A stretch of 64,000 nucleotides of DNA from Anammoximicrobium sp964645045 (GTDB lineage Bacteria; Planctomycetota; Planctomycetia; Pirellulales; Pirellulaceae): NCBI GenBank assembly GCA_964645045.1, contig CAZXYZ010000010.1:1-64000 (forward strand), read 5' to 3'. Below, one piece after another: positions 41,398 to 50,137 of this stretch. The position numbers were made by a program, and so were the translations under genes. The number at the start of each line of letters is the position of its first letter. The first letter of the stretch is position 1. The notes under the pieces were generated by a model, which made no database searches, was not told where the DNA came from, and saw nothing but the letters and a program-made list of their open reading frames with translations.

Positions 41398-42435
41398 ATG
41401 GAGAACTTGGAACGACCTTGCCACGGGACCGTGCTGAATCAGGCGGCGGCTGGCGAGACCTGCGCCCGGTGGCGGATCGAGACGGTGAATCTCGTTCGCT
41501 CGTTGGACGACTTGCCCGCGACATTCGCTTGTGGGGCCGTCGCCATTGGCAACTTTGACGGCGTCCATCGCGGGCATGCGCGGTTGATCGAGCGACTGCG
41601 GCAAAAGGCCGCCGAGGTCGGCGGTCCGGTGACGGTGTTCACGTTCGATCCGCATCCTGTGGTTGTGTTGCGTCCGGAGGTCGCACCGCCGCCGCTGACG
41701 TGGGCCGAGCGGAAAGCGGAATTGCTCGCCGGCTCGGGGGTGGACGCGGTGATCGTCTATCCGACCGACTCGGTGCTGCTGGACTTGTCGCCTCGGGACT
41801 TCTTCGAGCGTGTAATCGTGGGCGCGCTGCGTGCCAAAGCCGTGGTCGAGGGCCCCAATTTCCGTTTTGGCCGGGGTCGGGCCGGCGACATTCATTTATT
41901 GCGGGACTTTTGCGCTCAGGCGGGCGTCATCCTGGATATTGTCGAACCGGCGGCGGACGGTGACGGCGTCATTTCCAGCAGCCGCGTCCGCGAGCGGATC
42001 CGGCAGGGCGACGTGGACGCCGCGCGGGACATGCTGACGCAGCCCTACCGGGTCCGAGGGATGGTCGTTCACGGGGCTCGGCGAGGCGGGTCGCTGGGGT
42101 TTCCCACGGCGAATCTGGAGGCCGTGGACACGCTGATGCCCGGCTTGGGCGTCTACGCCGGCCGAGCTTACGCGGACGGCGAATCCTGGCCGGCCGCGGT
42201 CAATATCGGCCCCAATCCGACGTTCGGCGAACATGGTTTCAAGTTCGAGGTGCATCTGATCGGCTTTGCCGGCTCGCTGTATGGCCAGCCTTTGGAGGTT
42301 GACTTCTTGTCCCGTCTACGCGACATTCAGCCTTTCGGCTCGAAAGAAGACTTGACACATCAGTTGCAGGCGGACGTTCGCGCGGTCTGCGAGATCGCGA
42401 ATTCGACACCGGGGAAGAAGAGACCGCGTTTATGA
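41398..42435 (+). CDS. ribF: Bifunctional riboflavin kinase/FAD synthetase
   Basis: A 345-residue enzyme making FMN then FAD. The N-terminal nucleotidyltransferase has AIGNFDGVHRGHARLI (HxGH type, near 45) and the ISSSRVRERI motif (near 195); the C-terminal flavokinase has VHGARRGGSLGFPTANLE (near 225, PTAN) and VNIGPNPTFGE (near 265). An N-terminal extension of about 30 residues before the usual start is present; ATG 41398 is kept because no better start is seen. Its end overlaps nrnA by 4 nt. Confidence 0.95.
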   Translation: MENLERPCHGTVLNQAAAGETCARWRIETVNLVRSLDDLPATFACGAVAIGNFDGVHRGHARLIERLRQKAAEVGGPVTVFTFDPHPVVVLRPEVAPPPLTWAERKAELLAGSGVDAVIVYPTDSVLLDLSPRDFFERVIVGALRAKAVVEGPNFRFGRGRAGDIHLLRDFCAQAGVILDIVEPAADGDGVISSSRVRERIRQGDVDAARDMLTQPYRVRGMVVHGARRGGSLGFPTANLEAVDTLMPGLGVYAGRAYADGESWPAAVNIGPNPTFGEHGFKFEVHLIGFAGSLYGQPLEVDFLSRLRDIQPFGSKEDLTHQLQADVRAVCEIANSTPGKKRPRL

Positions 42436-43415
42436 ACATCGACTGGCCGAGTTTCGTGGAAATTGTCCGTCGGCAGCGGACTTTCTTGCTGACCAGCCAC
42501 ATCCGACCGGACTGCGATGCCTTGGGCAGCGAGTTGGGCATGGCAGGCGTCCTGGATGCGCTCGGCAAACAGGTGCTGATCGTCAACGGTCAACCAACCC
42601 CGCCCAACCTGGCGTTCATCGACCCCCGGCAGCGGATCCGCGCGCTGGGCCGCGATCTGACCGCTGCCCAGTTGCCACCCGTGGACGTGCTCATGGTTCT
42701 GGATACCAGCGCCTGGGCGCAATTGGGGCCGATGGCCGATGTGGTCCGGGCCAGCACGGCGCAAAAGATCGTCGTCGATCATCACCGCAGCGAGGATGAT
42801 CTGCAGGCGTTGTCGTTCAAGGACCCGCAAGTCGAAGCGACGGGGCGGTTGGTGCTGGAGGCGGCCCGGCAGTTGGGCGTGACACTGACGCCCGAGATTG
42901 CCGTACCCCTGTTTGCGGCGATCGCGACCGACACCGGCTGGTTCCGCTTTTCGTCCGCACGGGCGGCGTGCTATCGGGCCGCCGCCGAGTTGATCGACGC
43001 GGGAGTTCGTCCCGACGAGTTGTTCGCCCAGTTGTACGAACGGGACACGATCGGCCGCGTCCGCTTGCGGGGCGTGATTCTGTCGCGGGTGCAATCCGAG
43101 CTCGACGGGCGGCTGGTTCACACCTATGTGCTAAAGGATGATTTCAGCCGGGCCGGAGCGCTGCCCAGCGACACCGAAGACGTGATCAACATGACGCTGG
43201 CCATCGAGGGCGCCCAGATGGCCGTGATTACCATCGAACAACCGGAGGGCGGGTGCAAAGTCAGTTTGCGCAGCCGCTGTGCAGTGGATTGCAGCCGGAT
43301 CGCGGAACAATTCGGCGGCGGTGGACACAAGGCGGCGGCGGGCGCTTTTCTGAACGAGCCGCCGGAGCCTGCGGCCGCCAAGGTGCTCGCTGCCGTCCAG
43401 TCGGCCCTGCGGTAA
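42432..43415 (+). CDS. nrnA: DHH-family oligoribonuclease/pAp phosphatase
   Basis: A 327-residue DHH/DHHA1 phosphoesterase. Motif I: TSHIRPDCDALGSELG (near 20); motif II: MVLDTSAWAQLG (near 95); the DHH motif: IVVDHHRSEDD (near 113); motif IV: AIATDTGWFRFSS (near 162); C-terminal GGGHKAAAGAFL (near 297, substrate-binding). NrnA degrades nano-RNAs and dephosphorylates 3'-phosphoadenosine 5'-phosphate. ATGA overlap with ribF indicates translational coupling. Confidence 0.93.
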   Translation: MNIDWPSFVEIVRRQRTFLLTSHIRPDCDALGSELGMAGVLDALGKQVLIVNGQPTPPNLAFIDPRQRIRALGRDLTAAQLPPVDVLMVLDTSAWAQLGPMADVVRASTAQKIVVDHHRSEDDLQALSFKDPQVEATGRLVLEAARQLGVTLTPEIAVPLFAAIATDTGWFRFSSARAACYRAAAELIDAGVRPDELFAQLYERDTIGRVRLRGVILSRVQSELDGRLVHTYVLKDDFSRAGALPSDTEDVINMTLAIEGAQMAVITIEQPEGGCKVSLRSRCAVDCSRIAEQFGGGGHKAAAGAFLNEPPEPAAAKVLAAVQSALR

Positions 43416-43462
43416 GGCGATCCCCAGATCTTCGCTAACCTTCAGAACCAGGAAACCTGCCG

Positions 43463-44938
43463 ATGTCCGACGCCCAGGTTGACCATTCGCCGTCGCGTTT
43501 TACGTTCGTCCAGTTGTTGGTGTGCCTGATCGCGATCATTGGGTTTGCGTTCGACATCTACGAGCTGTTGATGTTGCCGCTGATTCTGCGGCCGGCGTTG
43601 ATGGAGTTCATCCACGCGCCGCCGAACAGTCCGGAATTCATCGAACAGTTTGCGTTCTGGCGCGGAATCCTGTTCTTTGTGCCGGCTTTTGCGGGCGGCA
43701 TTTTCGGTCTATTGGGCGGTTACTTGACCGATCGCTGGGGCCGCCGGCGCGTGCTGACGGGCAGCATTCTGTTGTATGCCGTTTCCGCGTTCGCCGCCGG
43801 TTACTCGACCAGCATCTACATGCTGCTGTTCTTCCGCTGCACGACCTTCATCGGTGTGTGCGTCGAGTTCGTCGCGGCGGTGGCTTGGCTGGCCGAGCTG
43901 TTCCCCAACCACACGCAGCGGGAAGTGGTGCTGGGGACGACGCAGGCCTTTTCGTCGATCGGCGGCCTGATGGTCGCCATGGCCAATGGCATTGCCGTGG
44001 CTTGGGCGGTGGGCAAACCCGCACCGCTGTTGTTCGGATTGACCCTGCCGGCCGTCGGACTACCGGCGATTGTGCTGCCGGAATGGCTGGAGGCGCTGTT
44101 GGGCGGGACGATCCAGGATCCCCATGCCGCTTGGCGGTACACGTTGATGTCCGGCTTGATCCCGGCCATTCCGCTGATCCTGATTCGGCCGTTCCTGCCC
44201 GAATCGCCGGCGTGGAAGGCCAAGAAGGACGCCGGGACGTTGAAGCGGCCGAGTCTGGCCGAGTTGTTCGCGCCTCGGCTGCGCCGTACGACGGTGGTCA
44301 CGACCATCTTGTTTGCCTGCAGCTATGGCGTGGCCTTCGGCGCGATCCAGCAGATCCCGCAAATCGTTCCCGGCCTGCCCGAGGTCCAGAAGATGACGGC
44401 CGAGAAAAAGACCGTGCCGGAGAAGCGGCAAGTCGAGCAAGCCGTTGCGGCCAACGTCACCAAGTGGCAGGAGTTTGGCGGGCTGTTCGGCCGCGTGGCG
44501 CTCGCGGTGTTGGCCACGCTGATTGTCAGCCGCCGCGGCCTGTTGCGGCTGTTTCAGGTTCCCGGCTTGATTATCACGCCGCTCGTGTTCGCCTTCGTAG
44601 CCGTTCAGAATTTAGAGTTGTTGAACTACGGCATCTTTATTGTGGGCGCGCTGACGGTGGGCCAGTTCAGCTTCTGGGGCAACTATCTGCCGCGCGTGTA
44701 TCCGATCCACCTGCGTGGCACGGGGGAGAGTTTCGCCGCCAATATCGGCGGCCGCATGATCGGCACCTCGTTCGCCTTTGTCACCAGTCAACTGGCGACC
44801 ATGCCGTTCATTCCCGGTGCGTCCGACCCGGCCAAAATGGCCTACGCCGCCGCCGCCGTGGCCCTGTTCGTCTACCTGGTGGCGACCGTGGTCTGCTTCT
44901 GGCTGCCGGAACCGGGCAGGGGCGAGGTCACGGACTGA
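43463..44938 (+). CDS. MFS transporter
   Basis: A 491-residue membrane protein with about 12 hydrophobic helices. The MFS motif A is in GGYLTDRWGRRRVLTG (loop 2-3, near 88), and EWLEALLGGTIQDPHAAWRY with RPFLPESPAWKAKKD marks the central loop of sugar/metabolite-proton type carriers. An extra hydrophilic insertion (KMTAEKKTVPEKRQVEQAVA, near 315) separates helices 7 and 8. Substrate unknown. It follows nrnA by 47 nt and may share its transcript; a hairpin after it is oriented for the opposite strand. Confidence 0.88.
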   Translation: MSDAQVDHSPSRFTFVQLLVCLIAIIGFAFDIYELLMLPLILRPALMEFIHAPPNSPEFIEQFAFWRGILFFVPAFAGGIFGLLGGYLTDRWGRRRVLTGSILLYAVSAFAAGYSTSIYMLLFFRCTTFIGVCVEFVAAVAWLAELFPNHTQREVVLGTTQAFSSIGGLMVAMANGIAVAWAVGKPAPLLFGLTLPAVGLPAIVLPEWLEALLGGTIQDPHAAWRYTLMSGLIPAIPLILIRPFLPESPAWKAKKDAGTLKRPSLAELFAPRLRRTTVVTTILFACSYGVAFGAIQQIPQIVPGLPEVQKMTAEKKTVPEKRQVEQAVAANVTKWQEFGGLFGRVALAVLATLIVSRRGLLRLFQVPGLIITPLVFAFVAVQNLELLNYGIFIVGALTVGQFSFWGNYLPRVYPIHLRGTGESFAANIGGRMIGTSFAFVTSQLATMPFIPGASDPAKMAYAAAAVALFVYLVATVVCFWLPEPGRGEVTD

Positions 44939-44945
44939 TCCAACG

Positions 44946-44981
44946 AAAAAGCCCCTCGGTGCCGGGCTGGCACCGAGGGGC
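44946..44981 (-). terminator. Intrinsic terminator of the flp pilin gene
   Basis: On the minus strand a perfect 13-bp stem (gcccctcggtgcc / ggcaccgaggggc) with a 5-nt loop is followed directly by TTTTT. It lies 53 nt after the stop codon of the pilin gene. On the plus strand no T-run follows, although it could still affect the MFS transcript. Confidence 0.85.
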
Positions 44982-45033
44982 GATGTTGTACCGAATGGTC
45001 GGTTCTTCTGTTCCGCAAACCTCGCGACGGATG

Positions 45034-45204
45034 TTACATCGCTTGGTTCACTGCATCGAACGTGGCATTCACTTCGCTGCCCATCGTGCCGATGGTCGCG
45101 ATGCACGTGGCGATGATCAGGGCGACCATCACGGCGTATTCAACGGCGGTGGCGCCATCTTCGGAACCCAAAAAACCACGGATTTTCAGAGCCAGATTCT
45201 TCAT
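45034..45204 (-). CDS. flp: Flp-family type IVb pilin
   Basis: A 56-residue prepilin: basic leader MKNLALKIRGFLGSEDG, prepilin peptidase site G|ATAVEY with Glu at +5, then one hydrophobic helix (AVMVALIIATCIATIGTMGS) and a short C-terminus. The length and the GATAVEYAVM motif are diagnostic for Flp pilins of tight-adherence systems. Start at 45204 has GGAGG 6 nt upstream. No tad or cpa genes are in the window, so this is an orphan pilin locus. A GEMM-I type riboswitch lies about 210 nt upstream and a terminator downstream, making it a self-contained unit. Confidence 0.93.
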   Translation of the reverse strand: MKNLALKIRGFLGSEDGATAVEYAVMVALIIATCIATIGTMGSEVNATFDAVNQAM

Positions 45205-45414
45205 ACTAACCTCCACTCTTGGTCAAGGCCGCTTTCGTGCGGCGAGTCGTCGCCGCGCGGCCGGGTTGGAAAGGACTCTTGAGCCGTACCGGACGCCGGG
45301 CCATGTGCGAGCGGCCCTCACTGTTGGCGACCGAACAAGCTTTCGCGTAACACACACAACTCGCCTCTCTTCCCCTGTTCTAAGACCGTGGCTCGCCACC
45401 GTCGAAAAACTCTG

Positions 45415-45509
45415 TCGTCCCTTCGGCAACCAGGCTGCCCCGCCGGACAATCCGGCGCGGCCCTCGGTTTTGCGTCCCAGCCTCGCGACTGGTTTGCCTT
45501 TATCGGGGA
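45415..45509 (-). ncRNA. GEMM-I (cyclic-di-GMP-I) riboswitch upstream of flp
   Basis: On the minus strand: aaggcaaacc (45500-45491), a P2 hairpin ccagtc-GCGA-ggctgg with a GNRA tetraloop (45492-45477), the strictly conserved ggacgcaaa (45477-45469), a P3 arm with inner hairpin gccgga-ttg-tccggc and the 3' element ggttgccgaaggga (45431-45418). These match the class-I c-di-GMP aptamer in order and spacing. The G at the position equivalent to Vc2 G20 (45497) and the C equivalent to C92 (45426) are kept, pointing to c-di-GMP rather than cGAMP. TTTTT follows at 45409-45405. The 45205-45956 gap holds no other RNA or gene I can support. Confidence 0.85.
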
Positions 45510-45885
45510 ATCGGAGGCAACAAACTTGGCGACTTCACGCGGACTGCCGTGTACCAACCGCGATCCCGGGTGCGCGTCGGACACCGCAATCCGTCAAGCT
45601 GCCGCAGAACCCGGCAGACACGCTGCCTTGGCCCTGCTGAAGGAAACCTATGTCACCTGTGGCCGGTGTCAAATCAAAAGTCCGAGGCGAAATGAAAAGT
45701 TTTCTCGAACCAGGGGTTCCGTTGCCACCGGTAAACATCCAGCACTGATCTGTCTCGCAAATACCACACGTGGTCCGGTTGTATCACCCGAATGCCATGC
45801 AGAGTTGCCGAGGTAGAAAGTAAAAAAGCGCACTTGAACTTGCCCGGTTGACGCGGTTTTGTTACAAGTCTCCGCCCGTGACCTC

Positions 45886-45915
45886 ATTTCCGGATTCACG
45901 ATTTCCGGATTCACG
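45886..45915. repeat. Tandem 15-bp direct repeat
   Basis: Two exact units of atttccggattcacg (45886-45900, 45901-45915), 41 nt upstream of a plus-strand gene; possibly an operator. Confidence 0.8.
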
Positions 45916-45956
45916 GCGGCTGTGTCCACCACGGGCTCGGTATCGGAGAGACTGGC

Positions 45957-46343
45957 ATGGCAAGACGACGAAAACGCAAGCCGACCCTTGCGCAATGCCT
46001 CGTCGGTGTCGCCACAGCGGGGATGCCGCCGCCCGTACGGTTGATCCTGGGAAGCCGGCTGGGCTCGTTACTGATGATGATCGCCCTGCCTATTCTGGTG
46101 ATCACCGGCATCGTTTCTATACAATGGAACAGCGGTTTGCCCCAGGTCTCCATCGACCGCCAGCGGGCGAAGGAAATCGAAGCCAAGGCCGTCGATTCAC
46201 TCCAAAAGCTGCGGGAGCAAGACGGCGGCTTGCTGACGTTGCGGCCTCGTTTTGCGTCTCAGGAACAAGAGGCCGCACCGGAACCGCAGACGAGCGAGCA
46301 CCCCATCGCCAATCTGAGCGAGATCCTGAAAACGCTGCGGTAG
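45957..46343 (+). CDS. Small membrane hypothetical protein
   Basis: A 128-residue protein. Basic N-terminus (MARRRKRKPTLAQCLVGV), one strong membrane helix (LGSLLMMIALPILVITGIVS, about 35-54) and a hydrophilic Glu/Gln-rich C-terminal domain with a helix (RQRAKEIEAKAVDSLQKL). Ribosome site GGAGA 7 nt upstream of the ATG. Not recognised. It is divergent from the flp riboswitch-pilin unit and shares its 752-bp intergenic region. Confidence 0.7.
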   Translation: MARRRKRKPTLAQCLVGVATAGMPPPVRLILGSRLGSLLMMIALPILVITGIVSIQWNSGLPQVSIDRQRAKEIEAKAVDSLQKLREQDGGLLTLRPRFASQEQEAAPEPQTSEHPIANLSEILKTLR

Positions 46344-46565
46344 TTCCGGGCCAAACGACCGTGTGCCCTCCTCAATTGCACACGGTGTCTTGCGTAACCG
46401 TCCGATCAAGGCCCTGCCGGATACCGCAAGTCGTCGCGGCGCGCTATAGTGTTACACGGCCAGCCGTTGAAGCCGCAATGCGGATTGCGAGAGAACCAAG
46501 TTGACATATCCCTGTCGTGTCTGGCGAACCATTGGGCTTAGAACTCCAAACTCAAAGAACCGAGC

Positions 46566-46865
46566 ATGCACGTCTACTCTGTCGATAAGCCCGGCTTGCC
46601 GCCTTTCCCGATGCCGGATCGATTCCGGACTGAAATCGTCTATTTCATGACCGCGCCGGGTGACCACGGCATTCCCCCTTTGCCGCCCGATGAGTACTGG
46701 ATCCGGTTGGAGGACGCAAAACGCTGGCTGGACGAATTCGTCGTCTGTGTCGTCTCGCCGCTGGACGCACAGACCAAGGCTGAAATCGCGTTGAGCGAGG
46801 ATCAGGAGGATTGGCTGGAGTGGATGGTGCAGAACGAAGTCGAGCACGTTCGGCTGCAACGCTAG
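46566..46865 (+). CDS. Small hypothetical protein
   Basis: A 99-residue acidic protein (MHVYSVDKPGLPPFPMPDRF start, then PPDEYWIRLEDAKRWLDEFV). No signal peptide or membrane segment. It ends 13 nt before the aldehyde oxidoreductase start, so the two are likely cotranscribed. Not recognised; the coding look comes from codon pattern and balanced composition. Confidence 0.6.
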   Translation: MHVYSVDKPGLPPFPMPDRFRTEIVYFMTAPGDHGIPPLPPDEYWIRLEDAKRWLDEFVVCVVSPLDAQTKAEIALSEDQEDWLEWMVQNEVEHVRLQR

Positions 46866-46878
46866 GCGATGGGAGACA

Positions 46879-48702
46879 ATGGCAGCCGATTTCAAGACTC
46901 CTCCGGCTTTCGGCTACCACGGCCGCTACCTGCGAGTCGATCTGACGCGGGGTATCAACAAGGCCGTGCCTCTGGCGGGCGAGATTCTCCGTAGCTTCCT
47001 CGGCGGCAGCGGTTTGGGCGTACATCTGTTGCAGCGGGAAGCCGCTGCCGGTGCTGATCCACTGTCGCCCGCAGCGCCGCTTGCATTCGTATTCAGCCCG
47101 CTGGTTGGCAGCCCGCTGACCACCTCAGCCAAATTCGCCGTGGTAAGCAAGAGCCCCTTGACCGAACGCATCAACGATTCGCTGGCCAGCAGCGGCTTCG
47201 CGATCGCCGGCAAGAAGACCGGGTTCGATGCCTTGGTGATCACGGGGCGAGCAGCGGTGCCCTCGATCCTGATGATCGACGATGGCGCCGTCCGCATCGA
47301 ATCAGCGGCCGAGGTGTGGGGCCTGGACATCGACGCCGCGGCGGGCTGGCTGCGGGAGCGGTTCCCCGGCGACGCCAGCAGTGCAATCATTGGGCCGGCG
47401 GGCGAGCGGCAGGTCCGGTATGCGACGATCTCGCACGATGGCCGCCATGCGGGCCGGGGCGGCAGCGGTGCGGTGCTGGGGGCGAAGAACATCAAGGCGG
47501 TGGTCGTCCGCGGCAGGCAACGCTGCGCGTGGGCTTGGCCCCGCGAGTTGGCGGCACTGGCCAAACAGCTATCGGCCCGCTCGTTTGGCCCGGCCACGGC
47601 CAAGTATCGCGAACTGGGTACCGCGGGCAATTTGCTAGCCTTCAACCGTCTGCACGCCCTGCCGACACGCAACTTCCAGCAAGGCAGCTTTGCGGCTGCC
47701 GACGCCCTGTCGCCCGAATCGCTGTCGGCCTCGCGCAGCAAGACGCGTGCTTCCTGCGCGGCATGTACGATCGGCTGCGAGCACATCTACCGGCTGGATT
47801 CCTCGCCCCACGAGCCGCCCGCCCGCGGCGTGCGGGTAGAATACGAGAACCTGTTCGCCCTGGGCAGCCTGTGCGGAATTGGCGATGCCGGCGTGGTGTT
47901 GGCGGCCTCGCAACGCTGCGACCAACTGGGTCTGGACACAATCAGTCTGGGCGGAACCGTGGCGTTCGCGATGGAGTGCGCCGAACGCGGGCTGCTGGAT
48001 GCGTCCTGGCTGCGATTCGGCGACGGACAAGCGTTGCTGCGTTGCATCGAATTGGTCGGACGCCGCGAAGGGCTGGGAGTTGCTCTGGCGCAGGGCAGCC
48101 GCCGCTTGGCCGAGCAGATCGGGCAAGGCTCGCTGGACTTTGCGCCGCAAGTCAAGGGCTTGGAATTGCCCGGCTACGAACCGCGGGCTCTGCAGACGAT
48201 GGCCCTGGGATTGGCCGTCGGCACGCGCGGCGCGGATCACAACCGCAGCAGCGCGTACGAAGTTGATTTTTCGGCCAGCGCTGATCGCCGCCGACTGACA
48301 CCCCAGGCCGCAACGCTGGCCGTGGAAGCCGAAGACAAAGCGACGCTGATGGATTCTCTGATCCTCTGCAAATTTTTGCGCGGCGTGTTCCGGGACTTCT
48401 TTGCCGAGGCAGCGGAAATGCTGCACTTGGTCACGGGCTGGGACGTGACGCCAGCAGAATTACAAGCGACGGCCCGGCGGATCATCCACGCCAAGAAACA
48501 GTTCAACGTGGCCGCCGGCTGGACGCCCGCCGAAGACACGCTTCCCGCCCGTTTCTTCGCCACGGCGTTGGAAGACGACCCCGCGGCGCGGCTGACCCGC
48601 CAGCAGCTGCAAGCGGCCGTGCAAGCGTACAATCTGGAGCGCGGCTGGGACGCCGAGGGGTGGCCGCAAACAGAGTCAGCTTCGACAGCGCGTAACGGTT
48701 GA
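46879..48702 (+). CDS. Aldehyde:ferredoxin oxidoreductase-family tungsten enzyme
   Basis: A 607-residue enzyme of the AOR family, which oxidises aldehydes to acids with a tungsten bis-pterin and a 4Fe-4S cluster. Domain 1: YHGRYLRVDLTRG, FLGGSGLGVHLL, ISHDGRHAGRGGSGAVLGAK-NIKAVVV (pterin binding). Cluster ligands: CAACTIGC (near 293-300) and the distal Cys in LILCKFLRG (near 495). Pterin contacts also in LELPGYEPRALQTMALG and GTRGADHNRS. The ferredoxin partner is not nearby. In a planctomycete this suggests anaerobic or microaerobic aldehyde or carboxylate conversion; substrate unknown. Confidence 0.92.
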   Translation: MAADFKTPPAFGYHGRYLRVDLTRGINKAVPLAGEILRSFLGGSGLGVHLLQREAAAGADPLSPAAPLAFVFSPLVGSPLTTSAKFAVVSKSPLTERINDSLASSGFAIAGKKTGFDALVITGRAAVPSILMIDDGAVRIESAAEVWGLDIDAAAGWLRERFPGDASSAIIGPAGERQVRYATISHDGRHAGRGGSGAVLGAKNIKAVVVRGRQRCAWAWPRELAALAKQLSARSFGPATAKYRELGTAGNLLAFNRLHALPTRNFQQGSFAAADALSPESLSASRSKTRASCAACTIGCEHIYRLDSSPHEPPARGVRVEYENLFALGSLCGIGDAGVVLAASQRCDQLGLDTISLGGTVAFAMECAERGLLDASWLRFGDGQALLRCIELVGRREGLGVALAQGSRRLAEQIGQGSLDFAPQVKGLELPGYEPRALQTMALGLAVGTRGADHNRSSAYEVDFSASADRRRLTPQAATLAVEAEDKATLMDSLILCKFLRGVFRDFFAEAAEMLHLVTGWDVTPAELQATARRIIHAKKQFNVAAGWTPAEDTLPARFFATALEDDPAARLTRQQLQAAVQAYNLERGWDAEGWPQTESASTARNG

Positions 48703-48864
48703 AGATCGGGTAAAGCAAGTTCCGCCCTTCAAGCAAAACGCCATTGGGTGGTCGCCTCAAACCATCTGCCACCCCAAGAGATGGTGCGGCGTCGACAGCA
48801 TGTTCCTGAAATGTTACGCTTCGATCCGTATTCCAACGGGACAGAATTGTGTGTGGGGACAGCG

Positions 48865-49293
48865 ATGGCTAGTGAAAACGAACGGCCTTGGTACGGTGAC
48901 GGATTGAGATTCACCTGCACTGCTTGCGGTGACTGCTGCACGGGGGCTCCTGGGCACGTTTGGGTGAATCAGGAAGAGGTCTTGGCTTTGGCCCAGTGCC
49001 TCGGTCTGCAGGACGCGGGCGAGTTTGAGCGGTTGTACGTGCGCAACATTGGAATGCGAAAGAGTTTACGCGAGTATCCCAACGGGGACTGCGTGTTTTT
49101 TGACGGACAGAGCCGGCGCTGCAAGGTGTATGAAGTTCGTCCTCGTCAGTGCCGCTCGTGGCCGTTTTGGGGCTCTAATCTTCGGACGCCAAAGACCTGG
49201 GCGGAGACATGCGAAGTCTGCCCGGGCAGCGGGAACGGGCGACTTTTTTCGCTGGAAGAAATCGAATCGGCGCGCAGCGTCATCCGGATCTGA
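48865..49293 (+). CDS. YkgJ-family cysteine-cluster protein
   Basis: A 142-residue protein with the family Cys pattern: FTCTACGDCCTG (near 18-29), GDCVFFDGQSRRCKVYEVRP-RQCRSWPFW (near 75-105) and ETCEVCPG (near 118). Eight or more Cys probably bind zinc or an Fe-S cluster. Start at 48865 gives the typical short N-terminus; upstream in-frame ATGs are not supported. Function of the family is unknown; it follows a metal-cluster oxidoreductase, which may be coincidence. Confidence 0.88.
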   Translation: MASENERPWYGDGLRFTCTACGDCCTGAPGHVWVNQEEVLALAQCLGLQDAGEFERLYVRNIGMRKSLREYPNGDCVFFDGQSRRCKVYEVRPRQCRSWPFWGSNLRTPKTWAETCEVCPGSGNGRLFSLEEIESARSVIRI

Positions 49294-49396
49294 TTACTTT
49301 GGCTTTCTGTAGCGATTATAGCGATTATCTAAAGCCTGCCGATTGTACAGCCGATAATCCGGGGACAGTGAAATGCTTGATAACCGGTCACTGACC

Positions 49397-49425
49397 TTGA
49401 CTCTACCTCTTGCAGCATTTACACT
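49397..49425 (+). promoter_or_regulatory. Promoter for the HU-family gene
   Basis: TTGACT (49397-49402), 17-nt spacer, TACACT (49420-49425). It predicts a leader of about 68 nt before the GTG start. The agcgattat repeat at 49311-49329 lies upstream. Confidence 0.6.
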
Positions 49426-49499
49426 TGGGGCGTCCGGAGCGGCATTTTTGGAAGGCACTTGCATGGACGCATTCCCCTCTGTCACGGGAGAGTCAAGTC

Positions 49500-49997
49500 G
49501 TGACTAAGAAAGAGATCGTTAAGACGATTTCCGAGGAACTTGGGCTGACCCAGCTGAAGACCAAGGAGATCGTCCAGAAGACGTTCGACGCGATCGTCGA
49601 GGCGTTAGTGGACGAGGGCAGAATCGAACTGCGCAATTTCGGGGTGTTTGAAGTCAAAAAACGGGCTTCGCGCAAAGCACGCAATCCTCGCACGGGGCAG
49701 CGTGTGGATGTTCCCGAGAAATGGGTGGTCACGTTCAAGCCCGGCAAGGAAATGGAAGAGCGAGTTCGCATCTTGGCGGAGGCACGAGAGCGCCGGCAAG
49801 AAGCCGCAAGATCCATTCAGGAAACAGCTTTCGGTTCGACGATTGGACGCCCTCCGGCACCCGAGCCACGGCTTGGGACGGTGGGATCGGCGATAGAACC
49901 AGAGACGGGACCGATACCTAGGCCGGCGGATTCGCTTGTCAGCTCGGCTGTCGGCGAGGTGAATAGTCCAGCACCGGGGCCAGACGCAAGTCCTTAG
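49500..49997 (+). CDS. HU/IHF-family DNA-binding protein with C-terminal extension
   Basis: A 165-residue protein. Residues 1-95 are a complete HU/IHF fold: VTKKEIVKTISEELGLTQLK, IVEALVDEGRIELRNFGVFE, and the DNA-binding arm KKRASRKARNPRTGQRVDVPE with the Pro at its tip, then VVTFKPGKEMEERV. Residues 96-165 are a Glu/Arg-rich helix followed by a Pro/Ala/Gly-rich tail absent from ordinary 90-residue HU. GTG start with GGGAG upstream. Likely a nucleoid protein; the tail may recruit partners or condense the planctomycete nucleoid. Confidence 0.9.
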   Translation: MTKKEIVKTISEELGLTQLKTKEIVQKTFDAIVEALVDEGRIELRNFGVFEVKKRASRKARNPRTGQRVDVPEKWVVTFKPGKEMEERVRILAEARERRQEAARSIQETAFGSTIGRPPAPEPRLGTVGSAIEPETGPIPRPADSLVSSAVGEVNSPAPGPDASP

Positions 49998-50137
49998 CTG
50001 GTCTGCGAAAATGGGGCTGCGGCCACCGTAGGTGTCTTTCAGCAGGATCGTGAACGGAAACCGGGAAGAGAACGACTTTCGCCAGTTGCTGGCATCCACA
50101 ACTCATCGCTGCCCTTATCATGGAGGATAGTCAAGTG

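Noticed and set aside
45415..45509. Reading the riboswitch as a cGAMP-specific GEMM-Ib variant
   Set aside because: The base at the position equivalent to G20 is G, not A, which favours c-di-GMP; binding data would be needed to be sure.
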